64,000 bases of DNA from Halorussus salinisoli (GCA_005239435.1 SZNP01000010.1:62001-126000); one strand, 5' to 3'; positions 16,416-24,217 are shown, numbered from the stretch's first letter. Program-made: numbers and translations. Notes: a model not told the origin generated them from the sequence alone.

Positions 16416-16571
16416 ATGATAGAATGTCCACACTGCGGTTCAGATCTGAATCGGCGAACGAGGAGTCAGACGCGGCGAAACGGCGAACCTCTCGGCGGCA
16501 AATCGACCGGTTCAGAGCTAGTGACCTGTCCGGACTGCGACGAGATGATAGACGGGTTCTCGGCGCACTAA
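16416..16571 (+). CDS. 51-aa zinc-ribbon protein
   Basis: The protein begins MIECPHCGSDLNRR and ends with VTCPDCDEMIDGFSAH. It has two CxxC knuckles separated by about 30 residues, a minimal zinc ribbon. An upstream in-frame GTG would add 15 residues but precedes the predicted transcript start. Such haloarchaeal micro-proteins are common, and some affect gene regulation. No specific role can be inferred here. Confidence 0.7.
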   Translation: MIECPHCGSDLNRRTRSQTRRNGEPLGGKSTGSELVTCPDCDEMIDGFSAH

Positions 16572-16661
16572 CTCGGTAATCGCTCCTTTTCGGACTTGAC
16601 GCGTCGGCACCGACGCGGACCTGCGAATCGACGACGCTCGCGTGACGCGACCGCAGTCGAC

Positions 16662-17087
16662 CTACAGCGCCGACAGTGCTTCCTGGGCGTTCTCGACGGC
16701 GGCCTCCTTCTTCGCGGGGTAGGCCTCGACCTTCGCGCGGAAAGTGATGCCCTCGCCGAGTTCGGCCTCGCCGCGGTAGGCCGCCTGCTTGTCGAGGCGG
16801 AGGAACAGCGAGCAGTTCTCGTCCACGCGCTGGTCGAGTTCGTCGAGCAGGTCGGCTGAATCGGGGAGTTCGGCCACCTTCGAGAGGACCTGACGCATCT
16901 CGTCGGCGTTCTCAACGCGCGCCGACAGGACGAGGATGCGGTCGCCGTGGTGGCCCTCGCTGGTCGCGCGCTCGATTTCGAACTCGTCGGGGAGGTAGGT
17001 ACGGAGGGCCTGCTCGACGCGCTTGTCGTCCTCGGTCGCGTAGCAGAACGCCCGCAGGTCGATGTAGTGGAACGGAACTTCGGCCAT
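16662..17087 (-). CDS. RNA-binding protein, COG1325 (dsRBD-like fold) family
   Basis: This 141-aa protein (FHYIDLRAFCYATEDDKRV start, SEGHHGDRILVLSARV core) matches archaeal COG1325 RNA-binding proteins, annotated as exosome-associated or rRNA-related. The central block with a conserved glycine-rich turn and the C-terminal EAYPAKKEAAVENAQ helix are typical. It is predicted to be a cytoplasmic RNA-binding factor. There is no operon partner; neighbours face away or lie at a distance. Confidence 0.75.
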   Translation of the reverse strand: MAEVPFHYIDLRAFCYATEDDKRVEQALRTYLPDEFEIERATSEGHHGDRILVLSARVENADEMRQVLSKVAELPDSADLLDELDQRVDENCSLFLRLDKQAAYRGEAELGEGITFRAKVEAYPAKKEAAVENAQEALSAL

Positions 17088-17294
17088 CGTGAGGTGGTAG
17101 GACCCCCGGACGGAAAAAGGCGTTTCGTTCGATACAGGACATCTCGACTGGCTCTGGCGACCGGTTTCGGAGCGCGTTCCGACTCTACCTGCCCCGCCTT
17201 TCCCCCGACGTAGTTACTAACGAGTTTGGAGCAACACGTCCGACTACAGTTCGTAGTCAGTACACTAACGTCGGACAACGAGAGTAGCGACGAC

Positions 17295-17483
17295 TTACTC
17301 TTCGTCTTCGACGGCTTCCAGCGAGTCTTCGGGGATGCCGGTCTCCTGGCCGTCCTCGAAGCTGACGGTGTAGGTGCTGTCACCGAACATCGTGTCCATC
17401 ACTTGGGTCACTTCGCCCTCCTCGCCGTCGTAGTCACTGTGTTCGTCGTGGAGAATGACGCGGTCTTCTTTCTCGAAGCTCAT
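17295..17483 (-). CDS. 62-aa SH3/KOW-like protein (DUF1918-type)
   Basis: This is a small acidic beta-barrel-like protein: FEKEDRVILHDEHSDYDGEE then VTQVMDTMFGDSTYTVSFEDG. It resembles short haloarchaeal DUF1918/KOW-type proteins. An AT-rich promoter region lies upstream of the gene (17520-17680). The 207-bp gap on its 3' side shows nothing I can name. The function is unknown. Confidence 0.7.
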   Translation of the reverse strand: MSFEKEDRVILHDEHSDYDGEEGEVTQVMDTMFGDSTYTVSFEDGQETGIPEDSLEAVEDEE

Positions 17484-17678
17484 GCGTCGTGATAGCTTCG
17501 CGGTCGGTAAAAACGACCCGGTTCGACGTCGGACGCGGAGGAGCGTTCGGGTGACTTTCGTTACCGTGACGGTAAAGACTACATTTTAGATAAGAATAAT
17601 ATGAATCTGAGTTCGGACGTTTCAAACATCGAAAGACAACATAACGACACGCGAGTAAATATAATTAGATCTACGAAA

Positions 17679-18178
17679 ATGGAAGCACTCTGGTCGGAAT
17701 CGGTGCCGTACTGTTCCTGACGGAAACGCTCGCGCCTAGCCTGTTCGTCGCCGGGCCGCTGCCGTTCGTCTCCACGGTTCCCGGCGGATGGGGACGTTCG
17801 TCGGTCTCGGCCTCGGCGTGTACGTCTACGACCGATACGGGTTGAACGTCCCCGGGTCGTCGGGGGCGACGGCGGGACTCCAGCGACAGGACGTCGTCGC
17901 GTCCACGAACTGGTCGCCCGAAAACGAACACCAGATTCGGAAGTCGTTCGGCGTCGGTCTCACGACTGCTGGCGTCCTCGCGTGGGCGCTCTCGTCGGTC
18001 CTCGGCGTCGGCAGTCTCAAGCTACTCTGGTTGCTGGTCGCGGGAATCGGCGTCGTGATGGTCGCCCTGTCGTGGCGACTCTCCCGCGGTATCAAAGTTC
18101 TTCGCGGACGACACCGGTCTCTCGCCCGACGACGTGGAACGGCCGACCGAACCGAGTAGTCGGTCCGTGAGCGAGTAA
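17679..18178 (+). pseudogene. Membrane protein pseudogene with three frameshifts
   Basis: Three frames join into one sensible protein if single bases are corrected. ATG at 17679 starts MEAL; one missing base near 17690 leads into LVGIGAVLFLTETLAPSLF. One missing G in the G4 run at 17790-17793 leads into GTFVGLGLGVYVYDRYGLN. One extra A near 18093 leads into IKFFADDTGLSPDDVE, ending at TAA 18176. Each corrected segment has haloarchaeal character (two to four hydrophobic helices, acidic C-terminus), whereas the uncorrected tails are arginine-rich. An intact frame covers only 17788-18159. The original was probably a small three- or four-span membrane protein of unknown role. Confidence 0.65.
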
Positions 18179-18267
18179 CGACCGTCTCGCTCTTCCGAAG
18201 CGCGACTCCTTTTCGCACATCTCTGCTGGCAAAATCCGCGGCCGAGTCGGTTGCGAGGTCGAGCGTT

Positions 18268-18297
18268 CGGCCGACCGAAGGCTTATTCGGTCGGCCG
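18268..18297. promoter_or_regulatory. 12-bp perfect inverted repeat around the NUDIX promoter
   Basis: CGGCCGACCGAA and TTCGGTCGGCCG flank the six bases GGCTTA. The loop and first bases of the right arm form the TATA-like CTTATT, about 28-30 nt before the leader ORF start at 18313. As DNA it could be an operator covering the TATA box; as the 3' end of leftward or rightward transcripts it could be a hairpin. Operator is favoured by its position. Confidence 0.5.
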
Positions 18298-18312
18298 GAC
18301 AATCGTCGTGGT

Positions 18313-18390
18313 ATGATTTCGCACTCTCCACGCCGCAGTCCGTCGCCGCGCTGGCCGCAAGCCGTCGCCGTCACGTCGCCGCCGCGATGA
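18313..18390 (+). CDS. Putative 25-aa leader ORF before the NUDIX gene
   Basis: An ATG about 30 nt after the TATA-like box opens a 25-codon frame (MISHSPRRSPSPRW start) whose TGA overlaps the NUDIX start as ATGA. If transcripts are leaderless this would be the first ORF translated, with the NUDIX gene reached by re-initiation. The peptide itself is basic and proline-rich, unlike a stable haloarchaeal protein, so any role would lie in translation control. Confidence 0.35.
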   Translation: MISHSPRRSPSPRWPQAVAVTSPPR

Positions 18391-18950
18391 CCGCGGTGGA
18401 CGACCTCTGGTATCTCGCCACGCGGGCCGAACAGCAGGCCGAGCAGACCCACCACCGACTGACCGACACCCACGACGAGTTCCTCGAACGGAGTCACGCC
18501 CGGCGGGTCTCTCGCCCACGATTTCGGACTCTCGCCGAGCGCATCGTCGAGTTCGGCGCACCGTACGGCGCACACTCGGTCGTCTACCGGCCCTCGGGCG
18601 AACTCCTGCTCGTCTGGCACGCGGGCGTCGACATGTGGGTCGTCCCGGGCGGCGAACCCGACCCCGGCGAATCGTTTCGGGAGGCCGCCGAGCGAGAACT
18701 CTCCGAGGAGGCCGGTGTCGAAGCGACCTACGACGGACTGGCGATGAACGTTCGCGTTGAGATTCGGTGCGACGACTACTCGACGTGGGGCGTCCTCCCG
18801 CTGTTCGAGGCCCGCGCCGAGGAGTCGACGACGCCGCGGCCCGACGACCCGGACGGCGAGATCACCGACGCCGGGTGGTTCGACGACCTTCCGGAGAACA
18901 CCCGTGACCGAGAGGACCTGCTGGCGTGGCGCGAGTTCGCGCTGGAGTGA
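18387..18950 (+). CDS. NUDIX hydrolase
   Basis: This 187-aa protein carries the NUDIX box at residues 88-110: G-G-E-x5-E-x7-R-E-L-S-E-E-A-G-V, with all metal-binding glutamates present. A helical N-terminus (DLWYLATRAEQQAEQ) precedes the domain, as in many haloarchaeal homologues. NUDIX enzymes hydrolyse nucleoside diphosphates linked to another moiety (NTPs, ADP-ribose, coenzymes). The substrate cannot be predicted. The ATG overlaps the stop of a short leader ORF, and an upstream in-frame extension has no start codon. Confidence 0.85.
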   Translation: MTAVDDLWYLATRAEQQAEQTHHRLTDTHDEFLERSHARRVSRPRFRTLAERIVEFGAPYGAHSVVYRPSGELLLVWHAGVDMWVVPGGEPDPGESFREAAERELSEEAGVEATYDGLAMNVRVEIRCDDYSTWGVLPLFEARAEESTTPRPDDPDGEITDAGWFDDLPENTRDREDLLAWREFALE

Positions 18951-18997
18951 CCACGGCCCCGCCGAAGCGACCCGACCATTCATTTCGAGGGTCGACG

Positions 18998-19007
18998 CTT
19001 ATCTGTA
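18998..19007 (+). promoter_or_regulatory. TATA-like box ahead of the HalOD1 leader ORF
   Basis: CGCTTATCTG lies 23-32 nt before an ATG at 19030 and over 110 nt before the HalOD1 start. This makes the 19030 ORF the expected first ORF on the transcript. Confidence 0.45.
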
Positions 19008-19029
19008 TAGCGTGCATTCCCTACGTTCT

Positions 19030-19125
19030 ATGCCCGGCGTTCGACTTCCCTCGCTACTGCGTAGAGGATTCGGTACTGCAGACGGAGCGGTCGGCGGTCG
19101 GGGAGTGGAGAAGAATCAACGATGA
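19030..19125 (+). CDS. Putative 31-aa leader ORF before the HalOD1 gene
   Basis: The frame MPGVRLPSLLRRGFGTADG and 12 further codons starts at leaderless spacing from the TATA-like box. It ends in a TGA overlapping the ATGATG start of the HalOD1 gene. The arrangement mirrors that of the NUDIX gene 700 bp upstream. Peptide composition is not strongly haloarchaeal, so coupling or attenuation is more likely than a functional peptide. Confidence 0.35.
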   Translation: MPGVRLPSLLRRGFGTADGAVGGRGVEKNQR

Positions 19126-19442
19126 TGGACGACACGACAGAACTTCCGAGTGGGGTAGAACTCGAACGCGACGAGACGATGGGCTGTTATCGCGTCCGGT
19201 ACGACCGGACCGACCAACCGGCGAGTATGGTCGTCGTGAGCGCAGTCGCCGCAGTCGTCGAGCGTGATCCGCTCGACCTCGAACCGCTACGAAGCGCGCT
19301 CGACCCCGACGCGATGGACGACCTCTTCGCCCAGACGCCCGGCGGGCGCGTCCGGAACTCGGGACGCATCGAGATTTCGCTGGCCGACCACCGAGTCGTG
19401 GTCGACGCCGACGGTGACGTCGAAATCTACCCGCCGGCGTGA
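19122..19442 (+). CDS. HalOD1 (haloarchaeal output domain 1) protein
   Basis: This 106-aa stand-alone HalOD1 domain shows the signature ASMVVVSAVAAVVERDPLDL, LRSALDPDAMDDLFAQ, then a beta-rich end (GRIEISLADHRVVVDADGDV). In haloarchaea this domain is the predicted output module of many response regulators. Stand-alone copies such as this are widespread and uncharacterised. Translation may start at either of two adjacent ATGs. A second HalOD1 protein lies at 36505-36879. Confidence 0.85.
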   Translation: MMDDTTELPSGVELERDETMGCYRVRYDRTDQPASMVVVSAVAAVVERDPLDLEPLRSALDPDAMDDLFAQTPGGRVRNSGRIEISLADHRVVVDADGDVEIYPPA

Positions 19443-19514
19443 CTGGTCGGCGGTAGTGTCGAACGTTTCTGGTGGCGGTCGCTCTCACCGCCGGCGGTCG
19501 CGACAGTCGCCGTT

Positions 19515-20336
19515 CTATTCGTGGGAGACGCCGTCGCGCGACTCGGCTTTCATCCGGCGGAGCGCGGCCCGCGCGTTGCCGGCGTCGTAGCCGAACAGTA
19601 CGTTCTCGGCGTAGGCCTCGGCGACCTCCGCGGCGTGAATCAGATTGTCTACGTCCACGTCCACCGCGTAGAGTTCGACGCTGAAGGGAACGTCGAGCAA
19701 CTCCTCGAAGCCGCTGGCGATGGTTTCGAGCCAGTAGGTCGTGGTGTAGGCCATGTCGTAGAGCGGGACGACGAACTCGTCGACGTACTCCGAGAGCGCG
19801 TCCAGGTCCAGGCCCGCACGCTCGTAGAGGTGGCCCGGATACGGGTCGGGGTAGAGCGTGAAGTAGGTCTTGCCGGGAATCCGGTCGGCGGCCTCGGCCA
19901 CGAACTCGGTGACGACTTCGGCACGCCACTCCGAGCGGTCTTCGAAGTCGCTCGTCTCGAACCGCTCCGTACATCGGTCGCAGTAACAGTACTCCGCGCG
20001 CGGGAACCCCACGTCGTCGAGTCGCACGTCGGGGTTCACTTCGGCACAGTCCGAGACGATTTCGAGGACCCCCTCGCGGTAGTCCTCGCGGGTCGGACAG
20101 ACGTAGGCCCAGTCGAAGTAGGGTCGCTCGCGGGTCGCGCGTTCGCCCGCGTCGCTGACCGGCGCGAGGTCGGGGTTGGCTTCGACCGCGGCGTTGTCCC
20201 CGAAGCACGACACCATGTTCACCCCCTCGGCGACCGGTTCGGCCGACCGACCGGTCACGTCCTTGACTTCGTAGAATCCCGCGTCGAACTCCGGCCAGTC
20301 GAGTTCCTCCTCGTTGCGCGTGACGACGCCGAACAT
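19515..20336 (-). CDS. Conserved haloarchaeal protein, predicted TIM-barrel glycoside-hydrolase-like
   Basis: This 273-aa protein has alternating strand and helix segments and conserved-looking motifs. VSCFGDNAAVEANPDLAP, YFDWAYVCPTREDYREGVLE and VGFPRAEYCYCDRCTERF resemble the substrate-binding face of putative glycosidase-like TIM barrels (the phrase 'R-x-G-V-L-E ... D-x-x-x-D-x-x-x-F-P'). The CYCDRC pair could bind metal. No signal peptide is present, so it is cytoplasmic. Assignment to a precise family is uncertain; the fold is inferred from pattern only. Confidence 0.6.
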   Translation of the reverse strand: MFGVVTRNEEELDWPEFDAGFYEVKDVTGRSAEPVAEGVNMVSCFGDNAAVEANPDLAPVSDAGERATRERPYFDWAYVCPTREDYREGVLEIVSDCAEVNPDVRLDDVGFPRAEYCYCDRCTERFETSDFEDRSEWRAEVVTEFVAEAADRIPGKTYFTLYPDPYPGHLYERAGLDLDALSEYVDEFVVPLYDMAYTTTYWLETIASGFEELLDVPFSVELYAVDVDVDNLIHAAEVAEAYAENVLFGYDAGNARAALRRMKAESRDGVSHE

Positions 20337-20396
20337 ACCCGACGTTGGCGGGCGGACGGGGTAAGTGGTTCGCTCTCGGGACGGCGATTCGTCCGA

Positions 20397-21143
20397 CTAC
20401 GCGCGGTTACACCCCTCCGGCAGACTCGCGTTGGTCGAGTCAGGTTGCTGGACCGACTCGACAGACCAGTTCGTAGCCTCTCCTCTCATGACGAGTGCCT
20501 CCTCGACGGTGCCGTTCTCGACGGTGATGTCGGGTGGGTCCTCGCCAGCAGTCGGATCGAACGAGACGTCGCCAGCGGCTCGCTGGCCTAGCGTAGCGTT
20601 CTCACAGAGTATCGCGGCGTCGACGGTTATCCGGTCGATGGCGACGCCGGAGACGGTCTGGTTCCTGGTCCACTGACGCTCGATGGTCCGGTTTTCGACG
20701 TTCGGGTCGATGAAGTCGCCGCCGGGAACGTCGAGGACCGACCTGTTACGAATCACGAGTTTCCGGGCAGTCACGTTCTGGAGGCGGGCGCGTTCGAGGT
20801 CGAACCGACCGACCGTCACGTTCGGCAGGGTGACGTTCGTCCGGGTCCCGTTCGTCGTGGTGGCGTTGCGGACCACGACCTCGTCGATGGTCGCGTTCAC
20901 CACCGTGGCGTTGCGGAGAAGCCACGTCTCGATGGTCACGTTGTTGAGCGACACCTTGTACTGGGCCGCGGCGTCCTGGCTTCGGTCGATCGGCCCGTCG
21001 GCGTGCTCGACGGCGGTATCCGGACCGGCATCGTCACCGACCGTACCGGCGTCACCGACCGTGCCGACGCCACCGACCGCACCGACCCCGGACAGCAGGA
21101 CCAGCGCCGCGAGTGTCACTACAGAGAGTGGTCGTGAATGCAT
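20397..21143 (-). CDS. Secreted, heavily N-glycosylated beta-helix-like protein
   Basis: A 248-aa protein with a Sec-type signal peptide (LSVVTLAALVLLSGVGAVGG, residues ~6-25) and a repetitive body in which short hydrophobic strands alternate with turns (NVTIETWLLRNATVVNATID, then VVVRNATTTNGTRT). This is the pattern of a right-handed beta-helix or pentapeptide-like solenoid. Fifteen N-x-S/T sequons are present, many one per predicted rung. It is an obvious candidate substrate for the AglB pathway encoded elsewhere in the window. A TATA-like CGTTTATC lies about 25 nt upstream. Function is unknown. Confidence 0.7.
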   Translation of the reverse strand: MHSRPLSVVTLAALVLLSGVGAVGGVGTVGDAGTVGDDAGPDTAVEHADGPIDRSQDAAAQYKVSLNNVTIETWLLRNATVVNATIDEVVVRNATTTNGTRTNVTLPNVTVGRFDLERARLQNVTARKLVIRNRSVLDVPGGDFIDPNVENRTIERQWTRNQTVSGVAIDRITVDAAILCENATLGQRAAGDVSFDPTAGEDPPDITVENGTVEEALVMRGEATNWSVESVQQPDSTNASLPEGCNRA

Positions 21144-21275
21144 GTCTCGGACGTACTTCGACGCGTAAGATAAACGAAAACGACTGTTCTGACCGTTTTC
21201 CAGCGTAACGGACCGTTTCGTACCGAGTAGCCGTCACTTATCGGGAGCGTAGTGGAGGCTCGGTGAGCGGGGCCA

Positions 21276-21737
21276 CTACTCGACGGCGATGTGGGCCGCG
21301 AGGTCCTCGCGGAGGATGGTGCCGCAGTACTCGCACCGAACGCCGTCGTCCAACACGTCGAACTCGGTCTCGACGGGTTCGTTGGCGTTCGTGATGCAGT
21401 TGTGGTTCGGACACGAGAGGACGCCGACCACGCGCTCGGGTCGTTCGAGGTACTGCTTCTCGGCGACTTCGTACTCGCGGATGATGTTGATGGTCGCCTC
21501 GGGCGCGATGAGCGACAGCACGTCCACCTCGTCCTGACTCAACTCGCGGTCCTCGACCTTCACGATGTCTTTGCGGCCCATCTGGTCGCTCGGGATGTTC
21601 ATCCCGACGCTGACCGTCTCGCCCGCGGTTCCGTCGATACCGAGGATGGCGAGGACGTTCAGCGCCTGTCCGGCGCGAATGTGGTCGATTACGGTTCCTC
21701 TGGGAATCTTGCTGACGCGGAGTTGGTGGTCGCTCAT
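21276..21737 (-). CDS. pyrI: Aspartate carbamoyltransferase regulatory chain
   Basis: This is a 153-aa PyrI: nucleotide-binding N-terminal domain (LRVSKIPRGTVIDHIRAGQA) and a C-terminal zinc domain with four cysteines in CPNHNC and CEYCG. It assembles with PyrB into the allosteric ATCase of pyrimidine biosynthesis, inhibited by CTP in known enzymes. Its start overlaps the pyrB stop by 4 bp, so subunits are co-translated. Confidence 0.96.
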   Translation of the reverse strand: MSDHQLRVSKIPRGTVIDHIRAGQALNVLAILGIDGTAGETVSVGMNIPSDQMGRKDIVKVEDRELSQDEVDVLSLIAPEATINIIREYEVAEKQYLERPERVVGVLSCPNHNCITNANEPVETEFDVLDDGVRCEYCGTILREDLAAHIAVE

Positions 21738-22648
21738 TGGCCGTCCTCCAGCATCTGGTCGAGCAGCGCCATTCGGACCGGCACGCCGTTGTGGGCCTGC
21801 TCGAAGTAGGTCGCGTAGTCGGTGTCGTCGACTTCGGGCGCGATTTCGTCCACGCGCGGCAGGGGATGCATCACGGTCAGGTCGTCCTTGGCGGGTTCGA
21901 GCGTTTCGAGGTCGATACCGTACTCGCCCGCGATCTCCTGATACTCGTTCTCGTCGGGGAACCGCTCGCGCTGGATGCGAGTGACGTACAGCACGTCGAG
22001 CGAGGGGAGAATGTCGTCCAGTTCGGTGTGTTCGCGGACCATCGCGCCCGACTCGTGTAAGTCGTAGCGCACGCTCCGGGGGAGTTGCAGGCTCTCGGGG
22101 CTGACGAAGTGCTGGTCGGCGTCGAAGTTGGTCAGCGCGTGGGCCAGCGAGTGAACCGTCCGGCCGTACTTCAGGTCGCCCATGATGCCGATGGTGAGGT
22201 CGTCAAGTCCGGCGTTCTCCCGAATCGTGTAGAGGTCGAGCAGGGTCTGAGTCGGGTGGTGGCCCGCGCCGTCCCCGGCGTTCAGGAGGGGCACGTCTAC
22301 GAACTCGCCGACCATCTTGGCCGCGCCCTGACTCGGGTGGCGCAGGACGAGCGCGTCGGCGTAGCCCTCGATGACGCGGGCGGTGTCGGCGAGGCTCTCG
22401 CCCTTCTTGACCGACGACGACTCGACGGTGCCCATGTCCACCGTGTCGCCGCCGATGCGCTTGATTGCGGTTTCGAAGCTCATCTTGGTGCGGGTACTCG
22501 GCTCGAAAAAGAGGAGTCCGAGTATCGCGTCGGCGTGACGGTCCCTGAACGCGGACGGGTCGGCGTCGAACTCGGCCGCGCGGTCGAGGACGTCCTCGAT
22601 GTCCCCTCGGGAGAGTTGTTTTGCAGTTATTAGCTGGTCGTTCCGCAT
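21734..22648 (-). CDS. pyrB: Aspartate carbamoyltransferase catalytic chain
   Basis: This 304-aa catalytic chain has all ATCase signatures: the carbamoyl-phosphate loop EPSTRTKMSFETA, the HPSQGAAK segment, GDGAGHHPTQTLLDLYT and the late MHPLPRVDEI loop. It condenses carbamoyl phosphate and aspartate to carbamoyl-aspartate, the first committed pyrimidine step. pyrI follows with an ATGA overlap. No clear TATA box was found immediately upstream; a 35-bp AT island lies about 190 bp away. Confidence 0.97.
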   Translation of the reverse strand: MRNDQLITAKQLSRGDIEDVLDRAAEFDADPSAFRDRHADAILGLLFFEPSTRTKMSFETAIKRIGGDTVDMGTVESSSVKKGESLADTARVIEGYADALVLRHPSQGAAKMVGEFVDVPLLNAGDGAGHHPTQTLLDLYTIRENAGLDDLTIGIMGDLKYGRTVHSLAHALTNFDADQHFVSPESLQLPRSVRYDLHESGAMVREHTELDDILPSLDVLYVTRIQRERFPDENEYQEIAGEYGIDLETLEPAKDDLTVMHPLPRVDEIAPEVDDTDYATYFEQAHNGVPVRMALLDQMLEDGQ

Positions 22649-23096
22649 TGGTACTGTATGGGTACCGGACGCTCCTTGAATCTCTCGGACTGCGATTCGA
22701 ATCGTGCGGAACGTGGCCGGTGGACGGACAGTCTGTACCCTACTCCGGCGACACCGACGGTCGGCGCGTCTCCGAATCCGCGGTGGACTTCCGGGGAGTA
22801 CGTGGTAGCCTTAGAAGGCAGTAAAATGCGGGTCAAGAATATATTTTTATTTCTTTAACAATTATAAATATTCTTCCGTCCTCCGGCGGCGAGCCGTTCG
22901 GCGGAGGTTCGGATTCCGCCACGGTGGCCTCCCGACGCGAGGGTTTAAATCCGAGAACGGGACGAACCCCGTCCGGACGCCTCGCGCGGTTCCGGGCGCG
23001 GGCGGCGTGCGGGCAGTGCTCGCGCGCTGCGGAACCGCCAGTCCGACTAACCGGAAACGGCTGAGCCTTAAGATTCCCGCCGTCGGAGCTACGGGT
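22649..23096. other. 448-bp intergenic region between pyrB and cutA
   Basis: No convincing gene is present. Open frames here are basic or patternless. Notable elements are an AT-rich island at 22838-22873 with imperfect dyad symmetry (AGAATAT and ATATTCT arms) and a TATA-like CCTTAAGA at 23066-23073, about 25-30 nt before cutA. A sequence near 22941 resembles a tRNA T-loop, but no cloverleaf can be formed around it. Confidence 0.5.
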
Positions 23097-23411
23097 ATGC
23101 CGACTGCCTACGTCACCGCACCGCCGGAAGAAGCACCGGAAATCGCCGAAACGCTCGTCGAGGAACGACTCGCGGCCTGCGTCAACCGCTTCCCCTGCAC
23201 GTCCGTCTACCGGTGGGACGGCGAGGTTCACCGGGACGACGAGGTGATCTTGCTGGCGAAGACCACCGAGGAAGCCTACGACCGCCTCGAAGCGCGGGTC
23301 GAGGAGCTACATCCCTACGACGTTCCCTGCATCGAACGATTCGAGGAAAGCGAGATGCTGGAATCGTTCGCGGAGTGGCGCGACGAGGAAGTCGATGGTG
23401 GGGTGGCCTGA
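23097..23411 (+). CDS. cutA: CutA1 divalent-cation tolerance protein
   Basis: This 104-aa protein matches CutA1 trimers: PTAYVTAPPEEAPEIAETLV, the RLAACVNRFPCTSVYRWDGE core and EELHPYDVPCIERF near the end. It is implicated in copper tolerance in some bacteria, though its biochemical role is unsettled. The ATG at 23097 follows a TATA-like CCTTAAGA; a longer frame from 23007 is rejected. Its stop codon overlaps the start of a 34-aa membrane protein by one base (TGATG). Confidence 0.92.
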   Translation: MPTAYVTAPPEEAPEIAETLVEERLAACVNRFPCTSVYRWDGEVHRDDEVILLAKTTEEAYDRLEARVEELHPYDVPCIERFEESEMLESFAEWRDEEVDGGVA

Positions 23412-23515
23412 TGCGCCACGACTGGGGACCGTGGACGCTGGTCGTCGGCGTGTTCCTCGTCGCCGTCGCGGCGGTTGCACGGGGCGCGCTCCGACGACTT
23501 CGAGGGGGAGCGTAG
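23411..23515 (+). CDS. 34-aa membrane miniprotein coupled to cutA
   Basis: The frame MRHDWGPWTLVVGVFLVAVA continues to RRLRGGA: one hydrophobic helix with a basic C-terminal tail (positive-inside, so N-out/C-in). The start shares a base with the cutA stop, the classical arrangement for termination-reinitiation. Codons are G/C-ended like those of neighbours. No family is known to me. It could anchor or modulate CutA1, but that is only a positional inference. Confidence 0.55.
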   Translation: MRHDWGPWTLVVGVFLVAVAAVARGALRRLRGGA

Positions 23516-23542
23516 CGACCGGTCAGTCCCGACTCCGACCGG

Positions 23543-24217
23543 TCAACCTCGACGCCGCAACTCGTCCAGCACTCCGAGCGTCGCCTCGGAGTACGATTCG
23601 TCCAGCACCACGTCGGCCGCATCCTTGGCCTTCGCGTCGGCGTTGGCGACCGCGTAGGACTCCCCGGCGACCCCGAACGTGGACACGTCGTTCTCCGAGT
23701 CGCCGATGGCGACGAACTCCTCGGGAGTGCGGTCCAGGAGCGGCGCGACCGACTTGAGTCCGATGCCCTTCTCGATGCCGGGCGGCTTGACGTGGTAGGC
23801 GAAACCGGTGTCCACGACCTCGAGTCCGTGTTCGGCCGCGAGTTCTTCCAGCGGGCCGAGTGGCTGGTCCCGAGCGACGGCGACCTCGGTCTCTCGCCAC
23901 CGGTTCGTGAGGTCGGTCGGCCCCCAACCGAGGTCGTAGCCCGCCGCGACGTACTCCTCGGCGACCCGCCGGGCGGCCTCTCCGTCGCCGTTCCGGGTCA
24001 CTTCCTCGCCCGAGAGGACGATACCGCCGTTCTCGGCGATGACGTTCTGCTCGATGTACATGAAGTGACAGAGCGAGACCGGATACGGGAACGCCTTCCC
24101 GGTGGCGACGACGACCGGCGCGTCCCAGTCGGGAAGCACGTCGAAGAATCGCGGGTCTACCGAGTCGTCGGGGCGGGTCATCGTGCCGTCGATGTCGAGG
24201 ACGAGCGGCGGAACCAT
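23543..24217 (-). CDS. pgp: Phosphoglycolate phosphatase, archaeal HAD type
   Basis: This 224-aa HAD-superfamily (IIB cap) phosphatase matches the archaeal phosphoglycolate phosphatase family. HAD motif I is VLDIDGTMTRPD with the nucleophile Asp; motif III/IV is AIGDSENDVSTFGVAG. The YHVKPPGIEKGIGLK cap-to-core region carries the catalytic Lys. It removes phosphate from 2-phosphoglycolate; related sugar-phosphate activity cannot be excluded. It converges on the cutA operon. Confidence 0.85.
   Translation of the reverse strand: MVPPLVLDIDGTMTRPDDSVDPRFFDVLPDWDAPVVVATGKAFPYPVSLCHFMYIEQNVIAENGGIVLSGEEVTRNGDGEAARRVAEEYVAAGYDLGWGPTDLTNRWRETEVAVARDQPLGPLEELAAEHGLEVVDTGFAYHVKPPGIEKGIGLKSVAPLLDRTPEEFVAIGDSENDVSTFGVAGESYAVANADAKAKDAADVVLDESYSEATLGVLDELRRRG

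Noticed and set aside
22930..22955. Possible tRNA T-loop (GGGTTTAAATCC)
   Set aside because: The loop has T for the invariant C, stems do not pair, and no acceptor or anticodon arm can be built around it.
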